A stretch of 32,491 nucleotides of DNA, taken from NCBI GenBank assembly GCA_025462755.1, contig JAOAPF010000216.1:1-32491 (forward strand), in the 5' to 3' direction. Shown piece after piece: positions 25,078-32,445 of this stretch. How positions within the stretch are numbered: the stretch's first letter is position 1; each line of letters starts with the position of its first letter. The position numbers and the translations under genes are program-made. The notes below the pieces were generated by a model. It was not told where the DNA came from and searched no databases. It saw only the letters and a list, made by a program, of their open reading frames with translations. This DNA is from Edaphobacter sp. (GTDB lineage: Bacteria > Acidobacteriota > Terriglobia > Terriglobales > Acidobacteriaceae).

Positions 25078-26808
25078 ATGCTGGTTCCCAACTCCTCCAT
25101 CCCGAGACCGGCCCGCCCCCCCTTCCTTCGCACCACCTTGGCCTGCCTTCTTCTTCTCGCCGCCATCCCTGTCTTCGCCGCAAAACCCGAGCCCCCGCTC
25201 CGTATTCCGCTCGAAAACTTCGGCTTCCAGCCTCTCCCCGCCCAGTTCCTGCTCAACGGCAGCTCCATGCTCACGCTGCACTACGTTGACGACAAGCATC
25301 TTCTCCTCACCTTCGTGGTTCACCGCCTCATACCCCGCCTGCCCGACGAGCCCGAAGACGATCAGGACCTCATGGTCGACGCTGTTCTCCTCGAACTCCC
25401 AACCGGCCGCACCCTCGCCCGCACCTCCTGGCACCTCCACGACCACGCCCAATACGTCTGGAACCTCGGCCATGGCCACTTCCTCCTCCGCATCCGTGAC
25501 ACCCTCACTACCTTCGCTCCCCTCGCCAATCTCGCCACCCGCGAGCCCTTCGCCCAACAACCCTTCCTGGTCTCAGCCGAGCGCCGCCTCGCCGCTCTGA
25601 TAATCTCCCCGGACGCCGACCTGCTCATCATCGAAACCGTCAAGCGCAACCCGCCGACCCCAAGGCCCAGGGCACCGATTCTAGGCCCTACCCCGCCCCC
25701 ATCCCCTCAGCTGACAGAAAGAGACCGCGTCCAAATCAACTTCTACCGCATCCGTTCCGGAGAGGACGGCGGCCCGGTCCAGCTCCGCCCCGCCGGCGCC
25801 ATCCAAACCCCAAGAGCTGGCGACGTCCCCGCCTCCACCGCCGGCTACCTCGCCGTCGTCGATCAGGGACATCAGCACTGGGCCTTCGACTTCCACTCCT
25901 ACGCCGGCAAGACCGACGAGCTCTCCCCCTTCGACTCCACCTGCCGTCCCGCCCCAATATTCGTCAGCCACAGCGAATTCATCGCCTTCGGCTGCCGTTC
26001 CGGCCAATCCAGGCAGCAGCTCGGCGGCTTCAACATGCGCGGCGAAGAGATGTGGGAGCAGGGCCTCTTCGGCGACTTCATAGCACCCTCGATCTCCTAC
26101 GCCCCAGCCGGCGGCCGCTTCGCCCTCAGCCGCATCATGCTTCACAGCTCCTTCATCGCCGACCAGCCCATCAGCTCCGATCAGGTCAGCGGCCAAAACG
26201 TCGTCGTCTACCAGACCGGCACCGGAAAGCAACTCCTCCGCGCCGACTGCTCTCCCGTCGAACGCGCCGGGCAGAACTTCACCCTATCCCCCAACGGCCT
26301 CGCCCTCGCCGTCGTCCACGCCGAAGCCATTGAGGTTTACAACCTCCCACCGCTCACCACCAAGGACGAATCCGACCTCAAGCTGGCCCGCTCCATCGCC
26401 CCGCCGGAGAACAACCTTCCGGTTCAGTTCACCGGGCTGGCCACGCTCTCCGACTCCGACCCCGAAGCAGCCGGCCAGCCCATTCCCCAAACCCCGTCCG
26501 CCGCCAACACTCCGCCGGATTCCAACCAACCCGCCTCCCCCAACCAGACCCCAACGCAGAGCTCGAAGCCGACTACCACCGAGACCAAAACCCAGCCTCC
26601 GCCTGAATCCGAAACCAAACCGGCAACCCGGAACTCGCAGACCGCCCCTCCACCCGCCGCGACTCCAGACCCCGCCAGCCCATCCGCCGGCGATACTCCA
26701 CCCGAGCAGCGCCGCACCCCACCCTCCCTCTACAGCGCGCCCGACGACAAGCACCCCACCAGCCCGCCCGCCAATCCACCCGCTAATCCGAAAGACCCAC
26801 CCCAATAG
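25078..26808 (+). CDS. Secreted beta-rich protein with Pro/Thr-rich tail, function unknown
   Basis: The 576-residue protein has a signal peptide (about 18-35 of the product, TTLACLLLLAAIPVFAAKP). A domain of about 400 residues follows, built of repeated short beta strands with Asp/His-rich turns (for example LTLHYVDDKHLLLTFVV, HAQYVWNLGHGHFLLRIRD and TLSPNGLALAVVHAEAIEVYNLP). This pattern suggests a beta propeller. From about residue 450 the chain is disordered, rich in Pro, Thr, Ser, Gln and Lys (TTTETKTQPPPESETKPA). No catalytic motif was recognised. Similar proteins seem common in acidobacteria (memory only). ATG 25078 is chosen over GTG 25057; neither has a good ribosome site. The tail may span the envelope or be modified (inference). 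Confidence 0.7.
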   Translation: MLVPNSSIPRPARPPFLRTTLACLLLLAAIPVFAAKPEPPLRIPLENFGFQPLPAQFLLNGSSMLTLHYVDDKHLLLTFVVHRLIPRLPDEPEDDQDLMVDAVLLELPTGRTLARTSWHLHDHAQYVWNLGHGHFLLRIRDTLTTFAPLANLATREPFAQQPFLVSAERRLAALIISPDADLLIIETVKRNPPTPRPRAPILGPTPPPSPQLTERDRVQINFYRIRSGEDGGPVQLRPAGAIQTPRAGDVPASTAGYLAVVDQGHQHWAFDFHSYAGKTDELSPFDSTCRPAPIFVSHSEFIAFGCRSGQSRQQLGGFNMRGEEMWEQGLFGDFIAPSISYAPAGGRFALSRIMLHSSFIADQPISSDQVSGQNVVVYQTGTGKQLLRADCSPVERAGQNFTLSPNGLALAVVHAEAIEVYNLPPLTTKDESDLKLARSIAPPENNLPVQFTGLATLSDSDPEAAGQPIPQTPSAANTPPDSNQPASPNQTPTQSSKPTTTETKTQPPPESETKPATRNSQTAPPPAATPDPASPSAGDTPPEQRRTPPSLYSAPDDKHPTSPPANPPANPKDPPQ

Positions 26809-26853
26809 AAACGGGCCAGCCACGGTCTCCCATAGCTAGCCCTATCCAAAACT

Positions 26854-26897
26854 GTTGTCATTCTGACCCTGAGCGAAGTCGAACCGGGAAGAACCCA
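26854..26897 (+). repeat. GTCAT-type dispersed repeat, copy 4
   Basis: It begins GTTGTCATTCTGACCCTGAG and continues GCGAAGTCGAACCGGGAAGAACCC. It shares the GTTGTCATTC head with copies 1 and 3 but has a different body. It is intergenic, between the secreted protein and rpsT. Confidence 0.55.
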
Positions 26898-26934
26898 GCA
26901 TCTTCCAAGCCGAAAGCCGCCAGCAGCGAAAAAG

Positions 26935-27213
26935 CTAAGCAGCCTTCTTCGCAGCCACAGCCTTCACACGCGCATTCAACCGGCTCTTATACCGGTTCGC
27001 AGTGTTCTTATGCAGAACACCCTTCTGCACGCTCTTGTCCAGAACTGACGCGGTCTCGCGATACTGCGTCGTTGCCGCGGCATGATCGCCCTTGGCAATC
27101 GCCTCACGCAACTGCCGCAGCGTTCCCCGCAGCTTGCTCTTGTTCGAGCGGTTTACCGCCGTCTTACTTACCGTCTGACGTGCGCGCTTCAACGACGAAA
27201 CATGATTTGCCAT
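26935..27213 (-). CDS. rpsT: 30S ribosomal protein S20
   Basis: The 92-residue basic protein starts [23 protein letters not shown] and contains [46 protein letters not shown] and a Lys/Ala tail. All are typical of bacterial S20, which binds 16S rRNA early in small-subunit assembly. Length is normal. The ATG (27211-27213) has GAGAG a few bases before it. The gene stands alone on the minus strand with no ribosomal neighbours, as is usual for rpsT, which is often autoregulated through its leader. No clear terminator was found. Confidence 0.97.
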   Translation of the reverse strand: MANHVSSLKRARQTVSKTAVNRSNKSKLRGTLRQLREAIAKGDHAAATTQYRETASVLDKSVQKGVLHKNTANRYKSRLNARVKAVAAKKAA

Positions 27214-27427
27214 AAACTCTCTTCTCTCAACCCATACATTTTGTAGGGGAAAATGGAATGCAGGCCCAAACTGGCCAAAGCCCAGCCCGACTCAATATTC
27301 CAGTCCGCCCGGCCGCACTCCCTGCAATATCTAAGTCTACGAAACTCCAGCCCCAAGGTCAACCAGCTTCTGCCGTTTAGCCGCCATCCCCAAAAAGGAA
27401 ATTCGCCGTTGCCGTGGCTTGTTCTTT

Positions 27428-27477
27428 GTTCGTCATCCCGTCAGGGATCTGCTGTTGCCGTTGCCGTTGCTGTTGTC
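27428..27477 (+). repeat. GTCAT-type dispersed repeat, copy 5, with GTTGCC hexamers
   Basis: GTTCGTCATCCC is followed by a 5-bp hairpin (27435-27439 with 27444-27448) and ATCTGCTG. Four tandem hexamers then run 27454-27477 (GTTGCC twice, GTTGCT, GTTGTC). The hexamer part looks like a small microsatellite. Confidence 0.6.
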
Positions 27478-27590
27478 GTTTCGCCACCGTAGCCTCTCCA
27501 ATCCGCGACCCAAAGCAAAATCACCCCACTCCACACAAAACCACCCGACCCAAACCCGCTTCCCATCCGTCACAATTCATCACTTCCCCC

Positions 27591-27619
27591 TTGACGCCAA
27601 CCCATCCTCGTTCTACTCT
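27591..27619 (+). promoter_or_regulatory. Candidate promoter of the phoH gene
   Basis: TTGACG (27591-27596) is followed after 17 bases by TACTCT (27614-27619). This would start transcription near 27626, with a leader of about 150 bases before the TTG start. The -35 is strong, the -10 moderate. Confidence 0.45.
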
Positions 27620-27774
27620 TTGCGCATATTCGACACATTGGCACCTCTAGCCAACCCGGTCGCAGTCACAAAAGCGCACCCTCTGCGCTGCAACCAACCC
27701 CTGTTACCACTCATCCAATCTTCCGAGTCGTTCGGCATTAACCCAGCTTCCCCTGACGGAGGTCAGCACACTAA

Positions 27775-28812
27775 TTGATCAAAAAATCCCTGGAAATCAC
27801 CCCTGGCATTGAGCCCCTGTACGGGACCCACGACGAAAATCTTCGACTCCTCGAAGACAAACTCAACGTCACGATCGATCTCCGCTCCGACGCCATTCAA
27901 GTCACTGGCGAACCCAACAACGTCGCCCGTGTCGAACAGCTCTTCACCGACTTCGACACTCTCCGGAAGCTCGGCGTCAACCTCCACAACGGCGAACTCA
28001 ACGGCATGCTCAAGCTCGTCGTCGCCGACCCCGCCATCACCCTCAAATCCCTCGTAGACTCCAGCAAGCAGCGCTCTGCCGGAGTCAAGCGCATGGTCCA
28101 GCCCCGCTCGCCCAATCAGCGCAAGTACGTCGAAGCCATCGAACAGTGCGACATGACCTTCGGCCTCGGCCCCGCCGGCACCGGCAAAACCTACCTCGCC
28201 GTAGCCATGGCGGTCTCCGCCCTCATGGCGAAAAAAGTCAGCCGCATCATCCTAGTCCGCCCAGCAGTCGAAGCCGGCGAACGCCTCGGCTTTCTCCCCG
28301 GCTCGCTCCAGGAAAAAGTCGACCCCTACCTCCGCCCCCTGTACGACGCGCTCTACGACCTGCTCGATCCCGTCAAGGTCGACAAGATGCTCGAGTCCAA
28401 CGTCATCGAGGTAGCCCCCCTCGCCTTCATGCGCGGCCGCACCCTCAACGACGCCTTCATCATCATGGACGAAGCGCAAAACACCACGATGGAACAGATG
28501 AAGATGTTCGTCACCCGTCTCGGCGCCAACTCCAAGGCCGTCATCACCGGCGACCTAACCCAGACCGACCTGCCCAACCCCAAAAAATCCGGCCTCCTCG
28601 AAGCCCTCCACGTCCTCGACGGCGTAGAAGGCATCCGCTTCTGCCACTTCGAAGACGTCGACGTAGTCCGCCACCACCTCGTCCAGCGCATAGTCCGCGC
28701 CTACGACAGCTACGGCAAAGCCCAGCAGCAACTTCCTCTCGCCCTCAACGACACAACGCTACCCGATCCCAACCTAGTCCCGATCGAGAAGTCCATTCCG
28801 AAGACCCAATGA
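27775..28812 (+). CDS. PhoH family ATPase (YbeZ-like)
   Basis: The 345-residue cytoplasmic ATPase has an N-terminal KH-like RNA-binding region (about 25-95). The PhoH domain carries Walker A GPAGTGKT (132-139) and Walker B IIMDE (229-233), followed by AQNTT. The arginine-containing VRPAVEAGERLGFLPGS is family-typical, as is VITGDLTQTDLP. YbeZ-type proteins work with the endoribonuclease YbeY in rRNA maturation; here no ybeY follows, which is unusual. The start is TTG (27775), with GGAGGT at 27758-27763, 11 bases away; no ATG fits. A perfect hairpin terminator follows the stop. The N-terminus (IKKSLEITPGIEPLYG) matches the family's usual beginning. Confidence 0.93.
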   Translation: MIKKSLEITPGIEPLYGTHDENLRLLEDKLNVTIDLRSDAIQVTGEPNNVARVEQLFTDFDTLRKLGVNLHNGELNGMLKLVVADPAITLKSLVDSSKQRSAGVKRMVQPRSPNQRKYVEAIEQCDMTFGLGPAGTGKTYLAVAMAVSALMAKKVSRIILVRPAVEAGERLGFLPGSLQEKVDPYLRPLYDALYDLLDPVKVDKMLESNVIEVAPLAFMRGRTLNDAFIIMDEAQNTTMEQMKMFVTRLGANSKAVITGDLTQTDLPNPKKSGLLEALHVLDGVEGIRFCHFEDVDVVRHHLVQRIVRAYDSYGKAQQQLPLALNDTTLPDPNLVPIEKSIPKTQ

Positions 28813-28838
28813 ATCCAGCCAAGTCTGCGATAGGTCAT

Positions 28839-28866
28839 CAACAGGGGGCAATCCAGCCCCCTGTTG
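28839..28866 (+). terminator. Terminator after the phoH gene
   Basis: A perfect 11-bp stem (CAACAGGGGGC 28839-28849 with 28856-28866) has a 6-base loop and is followed by CCGTTT. The T run is short. It lies 26 bases after the stop. Confidence 0.75.
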
Positions 28867-28905
28867 CCGTTTAGAGAGCGCTTTTGATCGGTCGGCGCGG
28901 AACTG

Positions 28906-29493
28906 GTGAAGATGCGCCGCGTATCTGGTGTAGCTCCGATGAGATTAGCCGAATCCATGAAGTCTTATCCCAGATATCTCGACTGGATGCGCTACCTGTC
29001 TGCGTGGCTGCTCTTTACTTATGGGCTGAGCAAGCTGGCGGGAGTGCAGTTCACGCTCCACCAGGACATCGCACAAAGGCCGATCGGTTCGCTCAGCGGG
29101 TTTCAGCTCACCTGGTACTACTACAGCTATTCGCATGTCTACGCGAGCATCCTCGGACTGACCCAGCTTGCCGGTGCCGCGATGCTGCTGTTCCGTAAGA
29201 CAGCGCTGCTGGGAGCGGCCATCATGACACCCATCATGGCGAATATCCTGATGATCAACCTGTTTTTCCACATCGCCATGGGCGCTGAGTGCACGGCGGC
29301 GTTCATCTTCGCGTCGATGCTGGCACTATTGTGGCGCGCTCGCGCCGCGCTCGTGTGCTTGTTCTGGAGCCAGCAAGCCGCTGAGTCGGTCAGTTCTCGG
29401 AAATTCCACCGTTCGATGGCGGCCCTGGTTGTACGAGTCGTCGTCGCCCAAGTAGTGTTCTCGGTGCTCTACTCGCTCAAGATTTCAAAGTGA
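28906..29493 (+). CDS. DoxX-like small integral membrane protein
   Basis: The frame encodes up to 195 residues with four or five membrane helices: about 28-47 (MRYLSAWLLFTYGLSKLAG), 78-96, 100-125, 128-148 and 170-190. The segment YGLSKLAGVQF, with a charged residue after the first helix, recalls the DoxX/YphA group, which has mixed redox and membrane roles. I cannot assign a function. The start is uncertain: GTG 28906, or ATG 28912, 28939 or 28957. The last (MKSYPRYLDW) directly precedes the first helix. The GC pattern here is less C-biased than in the flanking genes. It stands alone between two hairpins. Confidence 0.65.
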   Translation: MKMRRVSGVAPMRLAESMKSYPRYLDWMRYLSAWLLFTYGLSKLAGVQFTLHQDIAQRPIGSLSGFQLTWYYYSYSHVYASILGLTQLAGAAMLLFRKTALLGAAIMTPIMANILMINLFFHIAMGAECTAAFIFASMLALLWRARAALVCLFWSQQAAESVSSRKFHRSMAALVVRVVVAQVVFSVLYSLKISK

Positions 29494-29499
29494 CCAATA

Positions 29500-29520
29500 C
29501 CCAAAGATTTAATCTTTGGG
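29500..29520 (+). terminator. Hairpin after the DoxX-like gene
   Basis: CCCAAAGA (29500-29507) pairs with TCTTTGGG (29513-29520) over TTTAA, 6 bases after the stop. There is no T run, so it could be a weak terminator or an mRNA-stabilising stem. Confidence 0.45.
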
Positions 29521-29641
29521 CCTCTCAGCCCACAGCAAACGGTTTGCAGCCCCCGCGTATGCTCTTCTGCCTTCATAACCAAGCCCACCCAAGGTACATT
29601 AGAGAAAATCCAAATCCTCACCTCGCCTCGGAGACGCCTGC

Positions 29642-31093
29642 ATGCCCCTGTCCCTCCGCACCGCCCTGGTCTTTTTCCTCGCCATCCCGGCGATCGCCCA
29701 GCCCACTCCCGCCGACCGCACCCAGATCCTCAAACTAGTCGACGCCAACGCCGCCCAATACAAGCAAGTCTCCAAAGACATCTGGGGCTTCGCCGAACTC
29801 GGCTACCACGAGAACAAAAGCTCCACCCTCCTTCAAGACCAGCTCAAAAAAGCAGGCTTCTCCCTCCAGGCCGGAGTCGCCGACGAGCCCACCGCCTTCA
29901 TCGCCTCCTACGGCTCAGGCAAGCCCATCATCGCCATCCTCGGCGAGTTCGACGCCCTCCCCGGCCTCTCCCAGCAAGCCATCGCCACCCGCGAGGCCGT
30001 CGTCAGCGGAGCCCCCGGCCACGGCTGCGGACACAATCTCCTCGGCGCCGGTGCCGCCCTCGCCGCCGTCGCCGTCAAGGACTACATGGCCGACCACCAC
30101 GTCGTCGGCACCCTCCGCTTCTACGGCACGCCCGCCGAAGAAGGTGGATCCGGCAAGGTCTATATGGTCCGCGCCGGCCTCTTCAAGGACGTAGACGTCG
30201 TCCTCCAGTGGCACCCCGCCGACCGCAACGCCGTCAGCAACGGAGGCGCGCTCGCCGTCACCTCCGCCCGCTTCACCTTTCACGGAGTCGCAGCCCACGC
30301 CGCCATGGCGCCAGACCGCGGACGCTCCGCACTCGACGCCGTCATGCTCATGGGCAACGGCATCGAGTTCCTCCGCGAGCACGTCCCCGCCAACACGCGC
30401 ATCCATTACATCATCACCAAAGGCGGCGTCGCCCCCAACATAGTCCCCGACATCGCCGAGATCGACCTCATGGCCCGCAATCCCTACAACGAAACCCTCG
30501 ACGGCATCTGGGCCCGCATCGTTAAGATCGCCAACGGCGCCGCCATGATGACCGACACCACCGTCGAGATCCGCAACATCGGCAGTGACGCCAACATCAT
30601 CCCCAACGACGCCCTCGCCCCCGTCGCCCAGAAGAACCTCGAGTTCGTCGGCGGCTTCAAGCTCGATCCCGCCCAAACCGAATTCGCGACGAGCCTCCAG
30701 AAGACTCTTCCCCAGGGAGCCGCACCCAGCCTCGACCAGACCAACATCATTCTGCCCCTGCGACCCTTCGATCCCAATGCCCCTTCCGCCTCCACCGACG
30801 TCGGTGACATCAGTTGGAACGTTCCCACCATCGGCTTCGGCACCGCCACCTTCGTCCCCGGCGTCGCCGCCCACACTTGGCAGGCCGCTGCCTCAGCCGG
30901 TACGAGCATCGGCCAGGACGGCATGGTCATCGCCTCCAAAGCACTCGCCCTCACCGCCGTCGACCTCTTCCTCACCCCCAGCCTCGTCGCCGCCGCCCAG
31001 CAGGACTTCCACAAACAGCTCCAGGGCAAAACCTACGAATCCGCCATCCCCCCAACCCAAAAGCCTCTCCTCAACTACCGCGACAACGACTAG
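29642..31093 (+). CDS. Secreted M20 family amidohydrolase (AbgB-like)
   Basis: The 483-residue protein has a signal peptide (about 1-20, ending AIAQ). Metal ligands of the M20D amidohydrolases are visible: C129 and H131 (GHGCGHNLLG), E166-E167 (TPAEEGG), H191 (LQWHPADRN) and a late histidine in GVAAHTW. GEFDALPGLS (101-110) is the family substrate-site segment. It resembles AbgB, which splits p-aminobenzoyl-glutamate, and other N-acyl amino acid hydrolases; the exact substrate is unknown. ATG 29642 has GGAG (29630-29633) at 8 bases. Its last codons (NYRDND) are the first unit of a 21-bp tandem repeat that continues past the stop. Confidence 0.9.
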   Translation: MPLSLRTALVFFLAIPAIAQPTPADRTQILKLVDANAAQYKQVSKDIWGFAELGYHENKSSTLLQDQLKKAGFSLQAGVADEPTAFIASYGSGKPIIAILGEFDALPGLSQQAIATREAVVSGAPGHGCGHNLLGAGAALAAVAVKDYMADHHVVGTLRFYGTPAEEGGSGKVYMVRAGLFKDVDVVLQWHPADRNAVSNGGALAVTSARFTFHGVAAHAAMAPDRGRSALDAVMLMGNGIEFLREHVPANTRIHYIITKGGVAPNIVPDIAEIDLMARNPYNETLDGIWARIVKIANGAAMMTDTTVEIRNIGSDANIIPNDALAPVAQKNLEFVGGFKLDPAQTEFATSLQKTLPQGAAPSLDQTNIILPLRPFDPNAPSASTDVGDISWNVPTIGFGTATFVPGVAAHTWQAAASAGTSIGQDGMVIASKALALTAVDLFLTPSLVAAAQQDFHKQLQGKTYESAIPPTQKPLLNYRDND

Positions 31094-31135
31094 AGCTATC
31101 GCGACAACGACTGGAACTACCGCAACAACGATTAG
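31073..31135 (+). repeat. Three tandem 21-bp units at the end of the amidohydrolase gene
   Basis: The units are 31073-31093, 31094-31114 and 31115-31135. In frame they read NYRDND-stop, SYRDNDW, NYRNND-stop. The first ends in TAG and the second in TGG at the same position. So a single G-to-A change could have shortened the protein by 14 residues. Confidence 0.85.
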
Positions 31136-31218
31136 CTCGTGCTACCCTGCCGTTCAGTATCCTGACCGTTTAGAATCAAACTACGTCGCCCGGATTCTCT
31201 CGCCGGGCCACATCTCCG

Positions 31219-32445
31219 ATGATCACCATCGAACCCCCAAGTATCATCCCAAACCCCGCGCTCTCCATCTTCAATCTGAAGCGCATCCTGAATCGCGCCC
31301 GCTCGTCCGCCCCAAATCTTGAGATAGGGGCATCGTCGGAAGCACCTCCGTCTTCCGCAGCAGCCACAAAACCGGGTGCCCCATACATCGATTCTGATGT
31401 GTGGGCATCGTCCGAAGGACGACTGTCTTCCTCCAGGCGCAACCGCATCCTCCTCCTCGCCATCCTCCTCGCCACCACCCTCCAAGCCCAATCCACAAAC
31501 TGGCAACTAACCTGGAGCGACGAGTTCAACGCCCCCAACGGCTCCCCACCCGACCCCGCAAAGTGGAACATCGTCACCGGCGGCAAGGGCTTCGGCAACA
31601 ACGAGCTCGAAACCTACACCAGCCGCCCCGCCAACATCCACCAGCAAAACGGCAACCTGGTCATCACCGCCCAGAAGGAAGATCTAACCGGCCCCGACGG
31701 CATCCCGCGCCACTACACCTCCGCCCGCATCAATTCGCAAGATCACTTCACACAAAAATACGGACGCTTCGAAGCCCGGATCCAACTTCCCACCGGCAAA
31801 GGCATCTGGCCCGCCTTCTGGCTCCTCGGTGACAACCACGAAACCAACAAATGGCCCAAGTGCGGCGAGATCGACATCCTCGAAAGCATCGGCGCGCCCG
31901 ACACCATCTACAGCACTCTCCACGGCCCCGGCTACAGCGGCTCCAAAGGCATCTCCGCAAAATTCCCCCTCCCCACCGGCGAATCCGTCCACACCGCCTT
32001 CCATCTCTACGTCGTCGAGTGGTCCCCCAACGACATCAAATTTTTCTTCGACGACCACCTCATCGCGCACCGCACTCCAGCCGATCTGCCGCCAGCCGCC
32101 ACCTGGGTCTACGATCATCCCTTCTACCTCCTGCTGAATCTCGCCGTAGGCGGCTACTGGCCCGGCAACCCCGACGACACCACCGTCTTCCCCCAACACA
32201 TGCTCATCGACTACATCCGCGTCTACTCCCGCAATCCCGCGTCACCCCGAGCCGCCACAAAACCGGGTGCCCCATACATCGATTCTGATGTGTGGGCCTC
32301 GTCCGAAGGACGACCGTCTTCTCCAGCGCCTGCCCAGGAACCGGGTGCCCCATATCTCGATTCCGAGATGTGGGCCTCGTCCGAAGGACGACCGCTTTTC
32401 ACCCTTCTAACCCACACTCAATCTCAATCGAAGCCAAGCCAATGA
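31219..32445 (+). CDS. GH16 family beta-glucanase (laminarinase-like) with repeat-encoded termini
   Basis: The open frame is 408 codons. The catalytic core (about 92-337) is a GH16 beta-jelly roll: LTWSDEFNAPNG, YGRFEARIQLP, the active site GEIDILESIG (nucleophile E217, D219, acid/base E222), and a C-terminal IDYIRVYSR. It should cut beta-1,3 or mixed-linked glucans outside the cell. A signal peptide (RRNRILLLAILLATTLQAQS, 73-92) precedes it. Residues 34-70 and 347-392 are translated hairpin repeats (KPGAPYIDSDVWASSEGR). No ATG sits next to the signal peptide; in-frame starts are ATG 31219, or GTG 31399 within the repeat. I list the longest frame and think GTG 31399 (348 residues) more likely. 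The stop overlaps the next start as ATGA. Confidence 0.85.
   Translation: MITIEPPSIIPNPALSIFNLKRILNRARSSAPNLEIGASSEAPPSSAAATKPGAPYIDSDVWASSEGRLSSSRRNRILLLAILLATTLQAQSTNWQLTWSDEFNAPNGSPPDPAKWNIVTGGKGFGNNELETYTSRPANIHQQNGNLVITAQKEDLTGPDGIPRHYTSARINSQDHFTQKYGRFEARIQLPTGKGIWPAFWLLGDNHETNKWPKCGEIDILESIGAPDTIYSTLHGPGYSGSKGISAKFPLPTGESVHTAFHLYVVEWSPNDIKFFFDDHLIAHRTPADLPPAATWVYDHPFYLLLNLAVGGYWPGNPDDTTVFPQHMLIDYIRVYSRNPASPRAATKPGAPYIDSDVWASSEGRPSSPAPAQEPGAPYLDSEMWASSEGRPLFTLLTHTQSQSKPSQ
31309..31355 (+). repeat. Hairpin repeat, GGGTGCCCCATAT type, decayed copy B
   Basis: GCCCCAAATCTTGAGATAGG is followed by GGCATCGTCGGAAGC. The left half is lost and the stem is mismatched, but the right half aligns with the neighbouring copy. 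It stays in frame with the GH16 reading frame. Confidence 0.55.
31363..31429 (+). repeat. 67-bp two-hairpin repeat, copy C (left of GH16 core)
   Basis: Hairpin 1 is 31380-31389 with 31396-31405 (one wobble, 6-base loop). Hairpin 2 is TCGTCC-GAA-GGACGA (31408-31422). It matches 32254-32320 at 65 of 67 bases and is in the same reading frame. Confidence 0.9.
32254..32320 (+). repeat. 67-bp two-hairpin repeat, copy D (right of GH16 core)
   Basis: Hairpin 1 is 32271-32280 with 32287-32296, followed by the same TCGTCC-GAA-GGACGA hairpin. It is 891 bases (297 codons) from copy C, in direct orientation. Confidence 0.9.
32339..32398 (+). repeat. Two-hairpin repeat, copy E
   Basis: Hairpin 1 is 32349-32358 with 32365-32374, of the CCCATATCTC form like copy A; hairpin 2 is intact. 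It starts 78 bases (26 codons) after the matching point of copy D, so the frame is kept. Confidence 0.88.

Larger units (their letters stand above)
27214..27774. other. 561-bp intergenic region between rpsT and phoH
   Basis: Several short open frames occur but are Pro/His/Thr-rich, without ribosome sites, and are rejected. The region holds a GTCAT-type repeat with GTTGCC hexamers (27428-27477), the rpsT leader and a good promoter candidate for the PhoH gene (27591-27619). Confidence 0.6.

Noticed and set aside
27253-27778. Several 74-119 codon frames between rpsT and phoH
   Set aside because: They are Pro/His/Thr-rich, overlap repeats and the phoH promoter, and have no ribosome sites.
31309-32398. 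CRISPR-like reading of the hairpin repeats near GH16
   Set aside because: Spacing is irregular (about 54, 891 and 78-85 bases), units contain two hairpins, one spacer is a gene, and no cas gene is present.
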